This document shows, piece by piece, positions 10,581-19,846 of a stretch of 21,344 nucleotides of DNA (position 1 is the first letter of the stretch; each line of letters opens with the position of its first letter). The position numbers and the translations under genes are program-made. The notes below the pieces were generated by a model. The model saw only the letters and a list, made by a program, of their open reading frames with translations. It was not told where the DNA came from and did not search any database. The stretch lies in contig JADNYV010000575.1 in the NCBI GenBank assembly GCA_015501055.1, positions 1 through 21,344 of the forward strand, given 5' to 3'. This DNA comes from Mucidula mucida. Taxonomy: Eukaryota > Basidiomycota > Agaricomycetes > Agaricales > Physalacriaceae.

Positions 10581-10955
10581 ATGCTTTATTTCTTACCCTC
10601 ATAGCAATTCTTGTCGGATGCAAGCTGCCGACTCCGAGTATCACACGAGGAGCCTTTGCCTCATTCGTTCGACAAGATGTACAACCGTACGGGGGTCATT
10701 CCACCACGCCAAGTGATATGTGAGTACACCACACGAGTAATCGCCCGCATCTCAGGCTGTCGCCAAGCGGCAAAGCCATAGACGTTGTTCGTCATGCTTC
10801 ACTCTGATCAAAAGTTGGGATCAGTAGGCAAGGTTTCGACGCTATGCTGGGACGCCGTTGTGGCCGAAGGTGCGCAGGCGTTCAAACGAAGGTGACCATC
10901 AGGTGAGTTTGCATGTCAACTTCGATGAAGCTAACCTGAGCATTCACAGAACCAT
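10581..10955 (+). pseudogene. Remnant of the small secreted protein family (internally deleted)
   Basis: A decayed sixth copy seen by nucleotide similarity to its neighbours. The start ATGCTTTATTTCTTACCCTC, then GTCGGATGCAAG and GACTCCGAG, correspond to the signal-peptide region of the copy at 15081. The stretch TTCGACAAGATGTACAACCG and TCATTCCACCACGCC followed by TATGTGAGTA corresponds to the end of exon 1 with its splice donor. GACGCCGTTGTGGCCGAAGG, GCGCAGGCGTTCAAA, GTGAGTTT and CATTCACAG match the end of exon 2 and the last intron. Most of the CPEGYYPG..TVP segment and about 250 bases of exon 2 are gone, and a TAG lies eight codons from the start. It is non-functional. Confidence 0.7.
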
Positions 10956-11336
10956 GTCTGGAATGAGGTTCACAGATGAGGTCTCTTACCTCGAATGATA
11001 CGCGTAGGGAGATTCCTCTGCGTTCAGCTCGGGACAAAAGTGAAAGGCAATTCGTCAGTGATTTGAACACAGCTTCCCCGCAAAGTTGGACCTCTCTGTC
11101 TCCGAATATCTCACGTCTTGCGTCTTCTTTAGTGCTTGGCAATCTTCACGACTTACGGCATCACGACCGACCTTCTCGCTCAAGAACAGGATTCGCTGCC
11201 GGAATCTGACTCGAAAAGGATCATATTTACAACCTTCGGTCCCTCTCCACTTCTCTTTCGACGGCCTCTTTGTCCCGGCACTGCGCAGTGTATATAAGTC
11301 TATCAATGTTCTGCTCTTTTGAAAACGGTCCCAGCA
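10956..11336. other. Intergenic, upstream of the second array member
   Basis: About 380 bases with the promoter of the next copy. Open frames on both strands at 10976-11345 overlap and are not credible genes. Confidence 0.45.
11291..11298 (+). promoter_or_regulatory. TATA box of the array member at 11337
   Basis: TATATAAG, about 40 nt upstream of the ATG at 11337. Confidence 0.5.
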
Positions 11337-12025
11337 ATGTTCCACCGCCTGCTTTTCTTACTCCCCGGTATCCTTCTTGGATGCAAGGTCGCATTTGCCG
11401 CCTCCGACAAGGATCCCAAGTGTCCCGAAGGCTACTATCCGGGAGTTACGGTGACAGAAGGTCAATACACCGTACCTTTCGAGAGGATATACAACCTCAC
11501 TGGGTCATTCTTCCACGCCTACTGGTATGTGAGTATAACCTCCTCCTCTTCTACCAATATCATACTAATCGCCTGCATCTAGAATCAGGCCAATACCTCG
11601 AACTCTGGTGAAGACAATACCGTGGGCGCCACTCGGGCAGGAGACACTGAAGGTTTCGCGTTTGAGGAAAGGCTTGTCCGCGTCTTTAAGGATGATGCGG
11701 AGGCCATGATTGCCTATGTCGGTGAAATACCTATCCAATTCCCTGATCCCAGCGGAGGGAAGGTGGTCTCGTACCTTTCATACACTGAAGAATTGCGGTT
11801 GATCAGCATCTGCGGGGGTACTGCTACTCTCGTCCATATGTGGGTTGTATATTGTGGGGACGACGTGGTGCACGCTTGAGATGGGTGGGACAGGTATCGT
11901 CGTGGTAGACGCCATTATAGTTGGCGAGGGCGGGCAGGACTTCAAAGGAACGTGTCCACAGGGTGAGTATGTGTGTCGACGTCATTCTAAGTGAGCCTGA
12001 CCATTCACATTTAGCACTACCTTGA
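11337..12025 (+). pseudogene. Small secreted protein copy with late frameshift
   Basis: The first two thirds are well preserved: signal peptide MFHRLLFLLPGILLGCKVAFA, then DPKCPEGYYPGVTVTEG, VPFERIYNLTGSFFHAYWY, an intron with TATGTGAGT donor and ATCTAG acceptor, GEDNTVGATR, RLVRVFKDDAEAMIAYV, PDPSGG and LISICGG. After YCGDDVVHA the frame hits TGA at 11877-11879. The family sequence SWD.W..IRG.AL is replaced by a stretch about 5 bases shorter, after which VDAIIVGEGGQDFKGTCPQ resumes in another frame, with the usual last intron and tiny last exon ending at 12025. So it is either a pseudogene or a product truncated by about 40 residues, lacking the last Cys. A sequencing error is unlikely because several bases differ. 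Confidence 0.75.
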
Positions 12026-12244
12026 TGAACGAGGAGATATCGTTTCACGTTTGATTGTTTTGTATCATACGTCGAGTCTCAAGAAGACTGTAATCAGCGG
12101 AGCTCCAACGCGTTAAGTATACAGGATAGTCCCAAGATTCATAGAATCGTCAGAACCACTCTGCTTGATTGCATCTTTCACCACCTCGCGTGATACACAA
12201 GCCTTCGACTTAGACTGCGCTTCTCTTGCCAGCGATCCGCAGAA

Positions 12245-12939
12245 ATGCTCCATTGCCTGCTCCTACTTGTTGGTATCCTTCTTACTCTTAGATGCAAGGT
12301 CGCACTTGCCTGCTCCGACCAGCACTTGGACCCAAAATGTCCTGCAGGCTACTATCCGGGCATTGTGGTGACAGAAGGCCAATACACCGTACCGTTCGAG
12401 AGGATGTATAACCTTACCGGGTCCTTCCACCACGCTGAGTGGTATGTACGTGTACTTTGCCACGACGTCCTCTCTCGTCGCATAACTAACTATCTGCATC
12501 ACAGACTCAGACCAATAGCACGAACCAAGGTGAAGACAACACCGTAGGTGCCACTCGGCAAGGAAACACAGAGGGTTTCGCGTTCAATGAAACACTTGTC
12601 CGAGCCTACAAGGATAGCTCGGAGTCCTTGATTGGCTACGTGAATCAAGTGCCTCTCCAGTTCCCTAATTCCAGTGGAGGAAGGTTTCCACGTACCACTC
12701 GTGCCTTGAAGAATTTCGATTAATTAGCATTTGTGAGGGCACTGCCACCCTCGTTCATATGTTCACTACATATTGCGCGGACGATGTAGCGAGCAGTTGG
12801 GATGAATGGACCAGGTATTGGCGCTCTGTCCTGAACGCCGTCGTAGTCGGCGAGAACGCAGGAACGTGTCTACAGGGTGAGCTTTTATGTCTACCTCCAT
12901 CCCAGCTAACCTGAGCAATCACACGCAGGACCAAGTTAG
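12245..12939 (+). pseudogene. Small secreted protein copy with one-base frameshift
   Basis: Begins with signal peptide MLHCLLLLVGILLTLRCKVALA, then DPKCPAGYYPGIVVTEG, VPFERMYNLTGSFHHAEWY, an intron (GTACGT donor, ATCACAG acceptor), GEDNTVGATRQG and NQVPLQFPNSSGG. Near 12684-12690 one base is missing relative to the family, so the frame ends at a TAA soon after. Past that point the family sequence continues in another frame (HSCLEEFRLISICEG, CADDVASSWDEW, NAVVVGEN) to the last exon ending at 12939. A five-residue part of the EGAQ.FKGTC motif is also lost. It is probably a recent pseudogene. Confidence 0.75.
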
Positions 12940-13175
12940 TCGACCTACGAGGAGGGGCACGTTTCTCATTTGAATGTTTTGTAAACAGAATGTACGTCGA
13001 ATGCCAGGGAGAATTTGTAGTCGGTTGAATCGGACCGCGTGATGTATAGAAGACGGTCCTAGGGTGACGGAGCCCTCGGCGCCACCTCGTACTCACCCAC
13101 CTCGTGCTCTCCTGAGCTGCGCCACATAAACAGCTTATCAGCATTGCGCTTCCCTTGCAAACGATCCCTCCAGAG

Positions 13176-13890
13176 ATGTTCCACCCTCAGCTTTGTTCAC
13201 TCGTCGGCATCCTTCTTGGATGTACGGCTGTAATCGCAAGGGCAGACGACGACGACTTTGACCCAAAGTGTACTGAAGGTTACTATCCGGGTATCGTCGT
13301 GACAGAAGGTCAATATACGGTCCCGTTTGAGAGGATGTACAACCTTACAGGGTCCTTCTTCCACGCTGAGTGGTATGTGAGTGCACTGCCTTTCTCGTCC
13401 TGCTCCGTCAATAAATGATTTCTTCAGACTCAGACCAATACTACAAACCAAGGTGAAGACAACACCGTGGGTGCCACTCACAGCGGGCTCCTCGGAGGTG
13501 CTGTATTTGAGGAACAACTCGTGCGAGTGTTCAAGGACGACGCCGAGGCTATGATTGCCTATGTGACTCGAATTCCTGTCAAGTTCCCTAATCCCAGCGG
13601 AGGGAAGCTCGTCTCGTACCCTTCCTATATTGAAGAGCTCCAATTGATCAGCATCTGTCAAGGCGCTGACACCCTCGTTCATTTCTGGGTGGCGGATTTC
13701 GCGGACGATGCAGTCAGCAGTTGGGATACGTGGGTGAGGATACGAGGTTCTGCCCTGGACGCCGTCATCGTCGGCGAGGGCGCGCAGCAGTTCAAAGGGA
13801 CATGTCCACGTGAGTAAGTTGCATTTCAACCTCACTCTGGTTTCTCGCTAAATTGAGCGTCTTGATCTAGGACCGCTTAGTCCGAAGTGA
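13176..13890 (+). CDS. Small secreted protein of the unrecognised family, intact array member
   Basis: Exons 13176-13376, 13428-13809 and 13871-13890 join to 200 codons plus stop, with introns of 51 and 61 nt. Signal peptide MFHPQLCSLVGILLGCTAVIA is followed by an acidic stretch DDDDFDPKCTEGYYPG, VTEGQYTVPFERMYNLTGSF, GEDNTVGATHSG, RVFKDDAEAMIAYV, PNPSGG, SYIEELQLISICQG, FADDAVSSWDTW, RIRG and EGAQQFKGTCPRPLSPK. Introns sit exactly as in the copy at 2902-3593. The third mature Cys of that copy (YCADD) is Phe here (DFADD), leaving an odd number in the mature chain. Function is unknown; the signal peptide and lack of membrane segments suggest an extracellular protein. Confidence 0.83.
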
Positions 13891-15080
13891 ATTTGAACGG
13901 GACAGGCATCATGTTTGAAAGGTGTCCTCTGTATTGTACATTGATATGCAACCGTCGCAATGGTTCTGCTTGCTCGACGCTTCGTAAACATACCCTGGCA
14001 CTGTACTGACAGTTGTTGTGCCTGTAAGCATGGGCGCGCCATATCTCGGCGGGTGCCTTTCTCACACCCCCACAGGAAGCAGATCTTTGAGTGCTCGGCG
14101 TTCTCAAATAATAATGTCTGGCCGTTGTGTGAGGAGCGACTTGAGGAACATGGAGCGTATCCAGAACTTGTTCGATGTCTTCAGCGAGGTCGGACGATTA
14201 GTTTACGCGTTGTTTACATCTATTATTGTGCAACGCCACATTGTGTCGAGCCTCTCGGATCAAATGTTATTTCCAGGTTGTGTCCGAGTCAGTCAAGCTC
14301 AAACCTGATATTAAAATGACTGAGCAGGACTCTGTACAAAGCTTGAGAAGCTCGGTCCTAACCAAATACCGCTAGCGAGGCTACGCTAAGCGAGCCGGCA
14401 AGAATCTTCGGCACTTCCTCCTGTCCACTTCGCTGATCTGCATCTTTCGCCCGGCGCCATATATACGTCTGATGGACTATTATGCCTCTCTCATGAACGG
14501 TCGTACATATGTTCGTTGCTGTCAGTTCTCGATCTCCAATCTCTCTTAGTTCAAAGGTCCAGGCGTTCGGGAACGAAACGAGTTGGAGACCGGAGAGCCA
14601 AGTCACTAGTTGACACTTGGAACTTGGACTAGAAGTGAGAGACAAATTCATACACCTTAATGTTTATTATAGTGCGACGCACACTATTATTGGCAGGGGT
14701 CAAAGATCACGCAGGTCAAACTTTCATATTCCTATCCTCAGGACACCAGAGAGCTTGATGGAGTGCATACTGCACTGGAGATCTTCTACTCAGTACCGTT
14801 ACAACTGATGTCTTGGTTGAGGACATGTAGACTCTGATCGTCAATTCGGGTCAAGCGTGTTACCTGCTTCCGAGTCGGCCGAGCTAATGGCAAGAAGGAT
14901 GGACCGATAGCCCTTGAGCAGGATTAGCGACGCAGAAGCCCAGTTTGAATCAGCATGGAAGGGCGCGATAGAACCATCGGCTCATCTACGTGTCTATTGC
15001 GCTCGGCTGCATCCTAAGTCCGACTATGCACAATATATAAGGCTACCAGGGTGTGCTTTCATCGTCAACAATCCTCGGCA
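13891..15080. other. Intergenic between the last two array members
   Basis: About 1.2 kb without a supported gene. Open frames at 13960-14319 and 14358-14651 have no recognisable motifs, no partner exons and no family match. A TATA box for the next copy lies at 15031-15040. Confidence 0.45.
15031..15040 (+). promoter_or_regulatory. TATA box of the array member at 15081
   Basis: CAATATATAA, about 45 nt upstream of the ATG at 15081. Confidence 0.5.
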
Positions 15081-15795
15081 ATGTTCCATCGCCTGCCCTG
15101 CCTGCTCGTCGGTCTCCTCGTTGGATGCAAGGTCGCATTTGCAGACTCCGAGCATCTAGCAAGGCTTCGACCCCAAAGTGCCCCGAAGGCTACTATCCTA
15201 GCGTTGTGGTGACGGAAAGTCAAACACCGTGCCCTTTGATAGAATGCAGAACGTTACTGGATCTTTCCATCACGCCGAGTGGTATGTGAGTACAGTTTCG
15301 TGCCGTTCTCCTCATATTACTAACCCCCGCATTTCAGGGCATCGTTAACAGTACAAACCACGGCGAAGACAACACCTAGGGTGCCACCCGCAGCGGGGCC
15401 CATCGAGGGTTTATAAATTTGACGAAAAACTTGTGCGAGTGTTCAAAGACGACGGCGAGGCTATGATCGCGTACACGAGTCAAATCCCTGCCAAATTTCC
15501 CAATCCTAGTGGAGGAAAGATTGCCTCGTACCATTCGTACATCGAAGAACTCCGGTTGATCAGCATCTGTCAAGGCACGGCCACGCTCGTTCACTTCTGG
15601 GCGACGTTCTGCGCGGACGATACAATCGGTAGTTTGGATACGTGGGCGAGGGTCCGAGGCGATGCGTTAAACGGTGTCATCGTCCGTGAGGGCGCGCAGG
15701 AGTTCAAAGGAACCTGCCCAGGTGAGCTTGCAACTCGACTTCTGTTTGACTTCTCGGTGAATTAAGTGTTTGAATCAGGACCGCTTCCAAAGTGA
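15081..15795 (+). pseudogene. Small secreted protein copy with several lesions
   Basis: The start ATGTTCCATCGCCTGCCC and signal peptide (VGLLVGCKVAFA) are intact. An extra base near 15170-15176 shifts the frame before KCPEGYYP; a base is missing near 15222 in the TEGQYTVP segment; TAG at 15377-15379 interrupts GEDNT.GATR; another shift lies near 15395-15410. From about 15415 the rest of exon 2 is open: KFDEKLVRVFKDDGEAMIAY, NPSGG, YIEELRLISICQG, FCADD, RVRGDALNGVIV and EGAQEFKGTCPG, then the last intron and final exon ending PLPK and TGA at 15795. It is a multiply broken pseudogene whose 3' half still looks recent. Confidence 0.78.
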
Positions 15796-16039
15796 ATTGA
15801 CAGATGAACAGAGCACGCGAGACGTCCTGTAGTGTACATCAATGTTGTACTACAAATGTTATTGAGCCTTTCTGCGAGGAGTTTTCGTAGTTTGAGCTAT
15901 TTGAAGAGAGGGTATATGGTTGGACCACGCACGCAGCTGAGAGCGACTCGCTCGAGAGGTGTCGAGTAGTCGCGACGTCACAAGCACACAAAAAGAAACG
16001 AGGCTGGAAAACGTTTTGAGATTTATCCACAAAGCATAA

Positions 16040-16141
16040 TGCCCCCTGCAAGGCTCGAACTGCGACCTCCAGATTGCCCGTTCATCGACGGTCATACGCA
16101 GAGTATGAGACTGGCGCTCTAGCCAACTGAGCCAAGGAGGC
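16040..16141 (-). tRNA. tRNA-Met (CAT) with a 29-nt intron, possibly defective
   Basis: Read on the minus strand, GCCTCCT at the 5' end pairs with AGGGGGC at the 3' end, followed by discriminator A. The D arm is GCTC/GAGC. The anticodon arm CCAGTCTCATA..ATCTGG has anticodon CAT at 16105-16107 and the elongator-Met pattern CTCATAA. An intron at 16075-16103 lies after position 37, the usual place. Its GTATGA is exactly complementary to TCATAC spanning the anticodon, as expected for the bulge-helix-bulge recognised by splicing endonuclease. The T loop TTCGAGC is normal, but the T stem has only four 5' bases (GCAG) against CTTGC, one base short of a perfect GCAAG stem. It may therefore be a pseudogene. 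Confidence 0.75.
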
Positions 16142-16690
16142 TGGCCTTACCTAGGTCCGCACCATATCCTTCTTTTGAGGAGAGACCTTTGGCTGCCTTG
16201 CTTCACGCACAATATAAATGTGCAGGCTCATATATCAGGGCAGCCATAACAATAGAATGGCTGTTGATCCACCAGATGAATAGAGACTTTACAAGAGGGC
16301 AGTGTGTGATTGTCAGAAAAAGGCAAAGAAATGTGATGGACAGAGAGGCTCCTATGACACCAAATTGGCTTTAGCACCAAGGAATGTGCTCTTGTTTGTC
16401 CCACAGAAAGAACTGTTCCAGGACCAATCAATTATATATGTAGAAGTTATAAGGCAAGTAAAATAGACATGGACTTGAATATCTGACGACATCAGTAAAC
16501 AAGCGAGAGTAGTCATTAATTAATGGATTGTTTGCACTCTGCTAGCCATTATATTGTTATAAATTGCCATATTTTCACATTTTCACATCTTATCATATCT
16601 TATTGGGGCCTTGTCTTATCAACCAACGGACTGTTTCATCATCTGTTTTGTTACCGGTCATACTCCTTTTCATTACCAAAGCCGTACTCA
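16142..16690. other. Start of the AT-rich region, no gene
   Basis: About 550 bases, increasingly AT-rich. One short frame near 16295-16350 reads a Cys/Lys-rich piece (CDCQKKAKKCDG) that faintly recalls half of a Zn2Cys6 finger but is too short to call. Nothing else was recognised. Confidence 0.4.
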
Positions 16691-17113
16691 TGTCGGACAC
16701 ACGCCCAACACATGGATGACATCATACATGCCGATACCTCATGAACTCCCTATTGTATACACACCACCAACACTTGTAGCACACATGGTTGTTTCAGTAT
16801 TATTACTTACATGCAGTTACCACTTGTATTTAATGGTTTCACGGACTAGTAGCATACAACACTGGGTCAAGGGCGTGGAGTTAACCCTAGCGGAACACGT
16901 ATGGACAAGGAGTTCTAAACACAGACTTACTAGTAATAAGCAGTAGTGTAGCATCATTGTACTTTAGTTCCGATCTCGTTTATACACCTGACCTAGCCTA
17001 GTCTTACGAACGCAAATACTTTCTTCTTTAGTTCTTGCTGTGGTACCTGGTTTAGTCTTGTGGCTAAAGTCAGTCGCTAACATATATGTGCATTCAATCC
17101 CTCTTGTCCGACA
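16691..17113. mobile_element. Probable Copia-type solo LTR
   Basis: A 423-bp segment begins TGTCGGACA and ends TGTCCGACA, so its ends are the TG...CA type and are perfect inverted repeats of nine bases. The first 30 bases (ACACGCCCAACACATGG, GATGACATCA) resemble Copia LTRs of mushroom genomes, from memory. No second copy, primer-binding site, polypurine tract or polyprotein is visible, so it reads as a solo LTR. Flanking five-base strings (ACTCA and TTTTT) do not match, so there is no visible target duplication. Orientation cannot be fixed. Confidence 0.5.
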
Positions 17114-17657
17114 TTTTTCACATATTTGGCAAGGCCTGTCGGGACAGGCTATATGCCCGCAACAATACTGGTCATATGTGTCCTCTTAGTTGACATAGAA
17201 GTGATGAGTGTCTTGCGACAACACTGGATTAGTGTGATAACAATGCTTCTGTTCAAAATGATGGCAACTGTTACCAAGATTGATCAGAGGAGCTGAAAGA
17301 ATAGGTTGGAAGCTGGGTGGGTGCCTTGTAGAAGCTTAGTGTTTGCAAGACAATTTAACGCGGGCTATTTAAAGCCAACAATGATCCATTGATGCCCCAG
17401 GAATACAATATCATTGATTGGTTAAACACATGCTGAGACCACTTAACAATTGATCCTGCAAGAGTGTTTGGGCCAGCTGCAGCTGGCAAATGCTTGGGTG
17501 TGTAAGGGCTATAATTCAAACAAAGGGTAAGGCACCATACTTTTTATAGAGTGTGAACTTACAGAGAGGGGGTGTCAGTATTAGCATCATCAAAAGATAC
17601 ATCTGGAAGGCTGGTCCACAAGACTGAACATTCAGAGTTCAGTGAGGTAGGAGTCTA
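17114..17657. other. AT-rich non-coding spacer
   Basis: About 540 bases between the LTR and the MITE, with stops in all frames. No gene or repeat was recognised. Confidence 0.4.
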
Positions 17658-17891
17658 CTGTACTAACACGACCGGATCTTCACGGCATGTTACGTGTTAT
17701 GATTGTGAACTAAATTACCAGTAGTTCATCCAGGGTCCATAGACCATAGCCGCGGAGGCCAGCGCGCGAAATTTCCGCATTTGGGCTGATCCCGACAAAA
17801 TTTACCGTTGTTACGCGTTATGGAAGCCGAATTAGTTCACTTCACGGGGCCCTGTGACGTGTTATGTAAATTAACGGTTGCGTTAGTACAG
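17658..17891. mobile_element. TA-flanked MITE with 17-bp terminal inverted repeats
   Basis: The left end CTGTACTAACACGACCG (17658-17674) and the reverse complement of the right end, CTGTACTAACGCAACCG (17875-17891), match at 15 of 17 bases. The dinucleotide TA lies directly outside both ends (17656-17657 and 17892-17893), as expected for Tc1/mariner-type insertion. The 234-bp interior is non-coding, more GC-rich than its surroundings, and contains three near-identical 13-mers, GTTACGTGTTATG (17689), GTTACGCGTTATG (17810) and GTGACGTGTTATG (17854). It is a non-autonomous element; the superfamily assignment rests only on TA and the ends. Confidence 0.65.
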
Positions 17892-19351
17892 TACTACAAT
17901 GGTCAGCTCCGCAAACAGAGTACAAGTCTTTAACAATTCCTCACTATGGGCAGTTCATTCCTTCATAATTTAGATGATGTCCTTTGAAAGTGCTGTGGTA
18001 TGGCCACAATGCCTGAGCAGCAGCCTGCGACAAAGTTGTTGTCAAAGGTAGTTGACCGTAAGTCTGGCCCAAGCATTAAATGTGCTGTTTGGCTCATTAA
18101 GTGTTGAGCCTGAATGACCGCCATCATGTGGAGGCAGCAGACCAGTGTCAGATGAAAAAGAGTTCTCAGTAAATAGTTCAGAACAAGCAGATGACTGATA
18201 CAAAGTTGTATCTGGCTGGTATTTGGGCTAAAACCTGATCACTGGGCACTTTGTGTGGGCTCAGGAAGAACATATGTTGGCGTTAAACATTGATTGTACA
18301 ATGTCACCACCAAACATGTTGGAGCGCAACAGAGACAAAGTGACATTGAGATAGCTGTTACTGTATGCATGGCTAGCAATAGTGAGTGGACCAAACTTCA
18401 GGACATTGTGCCCCATTCGCAAACTTGCAGATTGCAAAATATGAGGATAATTGACTGTATTGCCAATATATTGCTGTAGATGCTGTTGACAACACAAAGT
18501 TTCCAAAGCTGAGTCATTTGCAACACTAAGCTGAGGAAGACCCTTTAAGGCAAGATGTCTCAGGCTTGAGATTGCGAGAAAGCTTTCTGGTAATACGAGA
18601 TCGGCTCCTGCATATGGACTTGCGTGTCTATATGATGAATGGACAAAAGATGGTTCTTGGAGTGTGTTAGCTGTGTCTTAATGCAATTAATATAGTAGTG
18701 GCCTCCGTCAACATTGATAAACAACCACAGGAAACTGTTATCCGTGATTAGATTAAACACCTTTGACACATAAACATGACCTTTGCCTAGTGTTGAATAG
18801 AGTAAATGAAATGGTCATTATTACTAAAAAATCTCCTAAATATTAGGGACAACACGTTGTCAGAAAGATGGTGAATAGGAATGAGGATATTTTAATGAAT
18901 CTTCATAGCTGTTACAAGGCATTGCAAATTACTGACAATGCAATCAATATCTGACGAAGAACTTTGGGGAAGCCTTTTGTCACTGAGTAGGGGGAAATGA
19001 TCCTTGAGAGAAACTATAATCTTTTTAAGAGGAATATAGTACTACACATGAGTTTTGAAGGACCTAGTAATATAGCTAGGGATTTATACTTTATGCCATC
19101 TGTACACATTTTGACTGCACCTAGAAATTCTTGGAGCACCTTGTTCTCTCCATTGCACGCCTAAAGTGTGTAATCTACGCATATAAAGGACTTGGATGAT
19201 AGAGGTCAAACTAAAAAGGTGGATAATCAGACCGTGTCAAACAGGATTTCCAAGGGCGACAAATCTGCTTCTGGCCTTCAGTATCTGGGGATTCTTAAGT
19301 TCTCTTTGACTTTTTGGCTCACCTCAGGAAATTGTATCATGCAGTCTTAAA
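17892..19351. other. AT-rich, stop-rich DNA, probably decayed transposon sequence
   Basis: About 1.46 kb without any frame above 81 codons. Plus-strand translation around 18480-19300 gives scattered open pieces separated by stops, consistent with an old mobile element beyond recognition. I could not name the family and saw no terminal repeats. Confidence 0.35.
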
Positions 19352-19359
19352 GCCTGAAT
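19352..19359. repeat. Left target-site duplication of the hAT-type element
   Basis: GCCTGAAT, repeated exactly at 19847-19854 on the other side of the element. Confidence 0.75.
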
Positions 19360-19846
19360 TAGAGATGAACACAAGTATAGAATATAAAACATACATATGA
19401 ATAAATGTGTACTCATCTCGTGAATATAGAGTATATTTGTGCATGAAGTAGAGTCTAGAGTATTCAGTGAGTAGTGAATCTATCTTTGGTGTTATAAATA
19501 TTCACAAATACTCATACTTATCAAGCCTCATCAGTGCATCTCTATGCAATAGTTCTGCAAATACTTTAAATCTAGTAATATACATCTGCTTTACCTTTAC
19601 TTTAGCTAACAAGAGTTCTCTAAATAAATACTTCTAAATATTATACTTTCTACCTTAAATAAGTCAGCTTTCTGCATAAAATGGTGAATATACTTAAGTA
19701 TACTTGCACTATACTTGAGTATTTGTATACTCTAGACTTGTGATATATAAGAGTAGAGTCTAGAGTTATGAATACTGGTTTTTGGGCAAGAGTTATTCAC
19801 AAGATAAATATGAATATACTCAAGTATAGGCTCATGTCCATCTCTA
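19360..19846. mobile_element. hAT-type MITE, 487 bp
   Basis: The ends are TAGAGATGAACAC on the left and, in reverse complement, TAGAGATGGACAT on the right: short terminal inverted repeats of the YANNG type used by hAT transposons. Perfect 8-bp direct repeats GCCTGAAT flank it, the diagnostic target duplication length of hAT. The interior is AT-rich and non-coding, built from variants of TATACTTGAGTATA and containing a 15-bp direct repeat AGTAGAGTCTAGAGT at 19447-19461 and 19752-19766. With no transposase it must have been moved by a related element elsewhere. Confidence 0.75.

Noticed and set aside
13197..13835. Minus-strand open frame of 212 codons
   Set aside because: It is the exact antisense of the intact secreted-protein gene and reads across its intron; the sense frames carry the conserved family motifs.
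14358..14651. Minus-strand open frame of 97 codons with LVSFPNAW, recalling oxidase text IVSFPD
   Set aside because: The similarity is six residues only, the surrounding residues do not follow the oxidase family, and there are no partner exons.
1..15795. Oxidases plus glutaredoxin considered as a biosynthetic gene cluster
   Set aside because: No backbone enzyme such as a PKS, NRPS, terpene synthase or P450 is present, and the glutaredoxin is a housekeeping type.
16611..16946. Open frame of 111 codons starting at a TTG or ATG in the AT-rich block
   Set aside because: It spans the left boundary of the probable solo LTR, encodes a biased peptide without motifs, and is likely chance.
19380..19840. 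Short repeated AT-rich motifs considered as a CRISPR-like or satellite array
   Set aside because: Units are irregular in spacing and sequence, spacers are absent, and the whole stretch is bounded by hAT-type ends and a target duplication.
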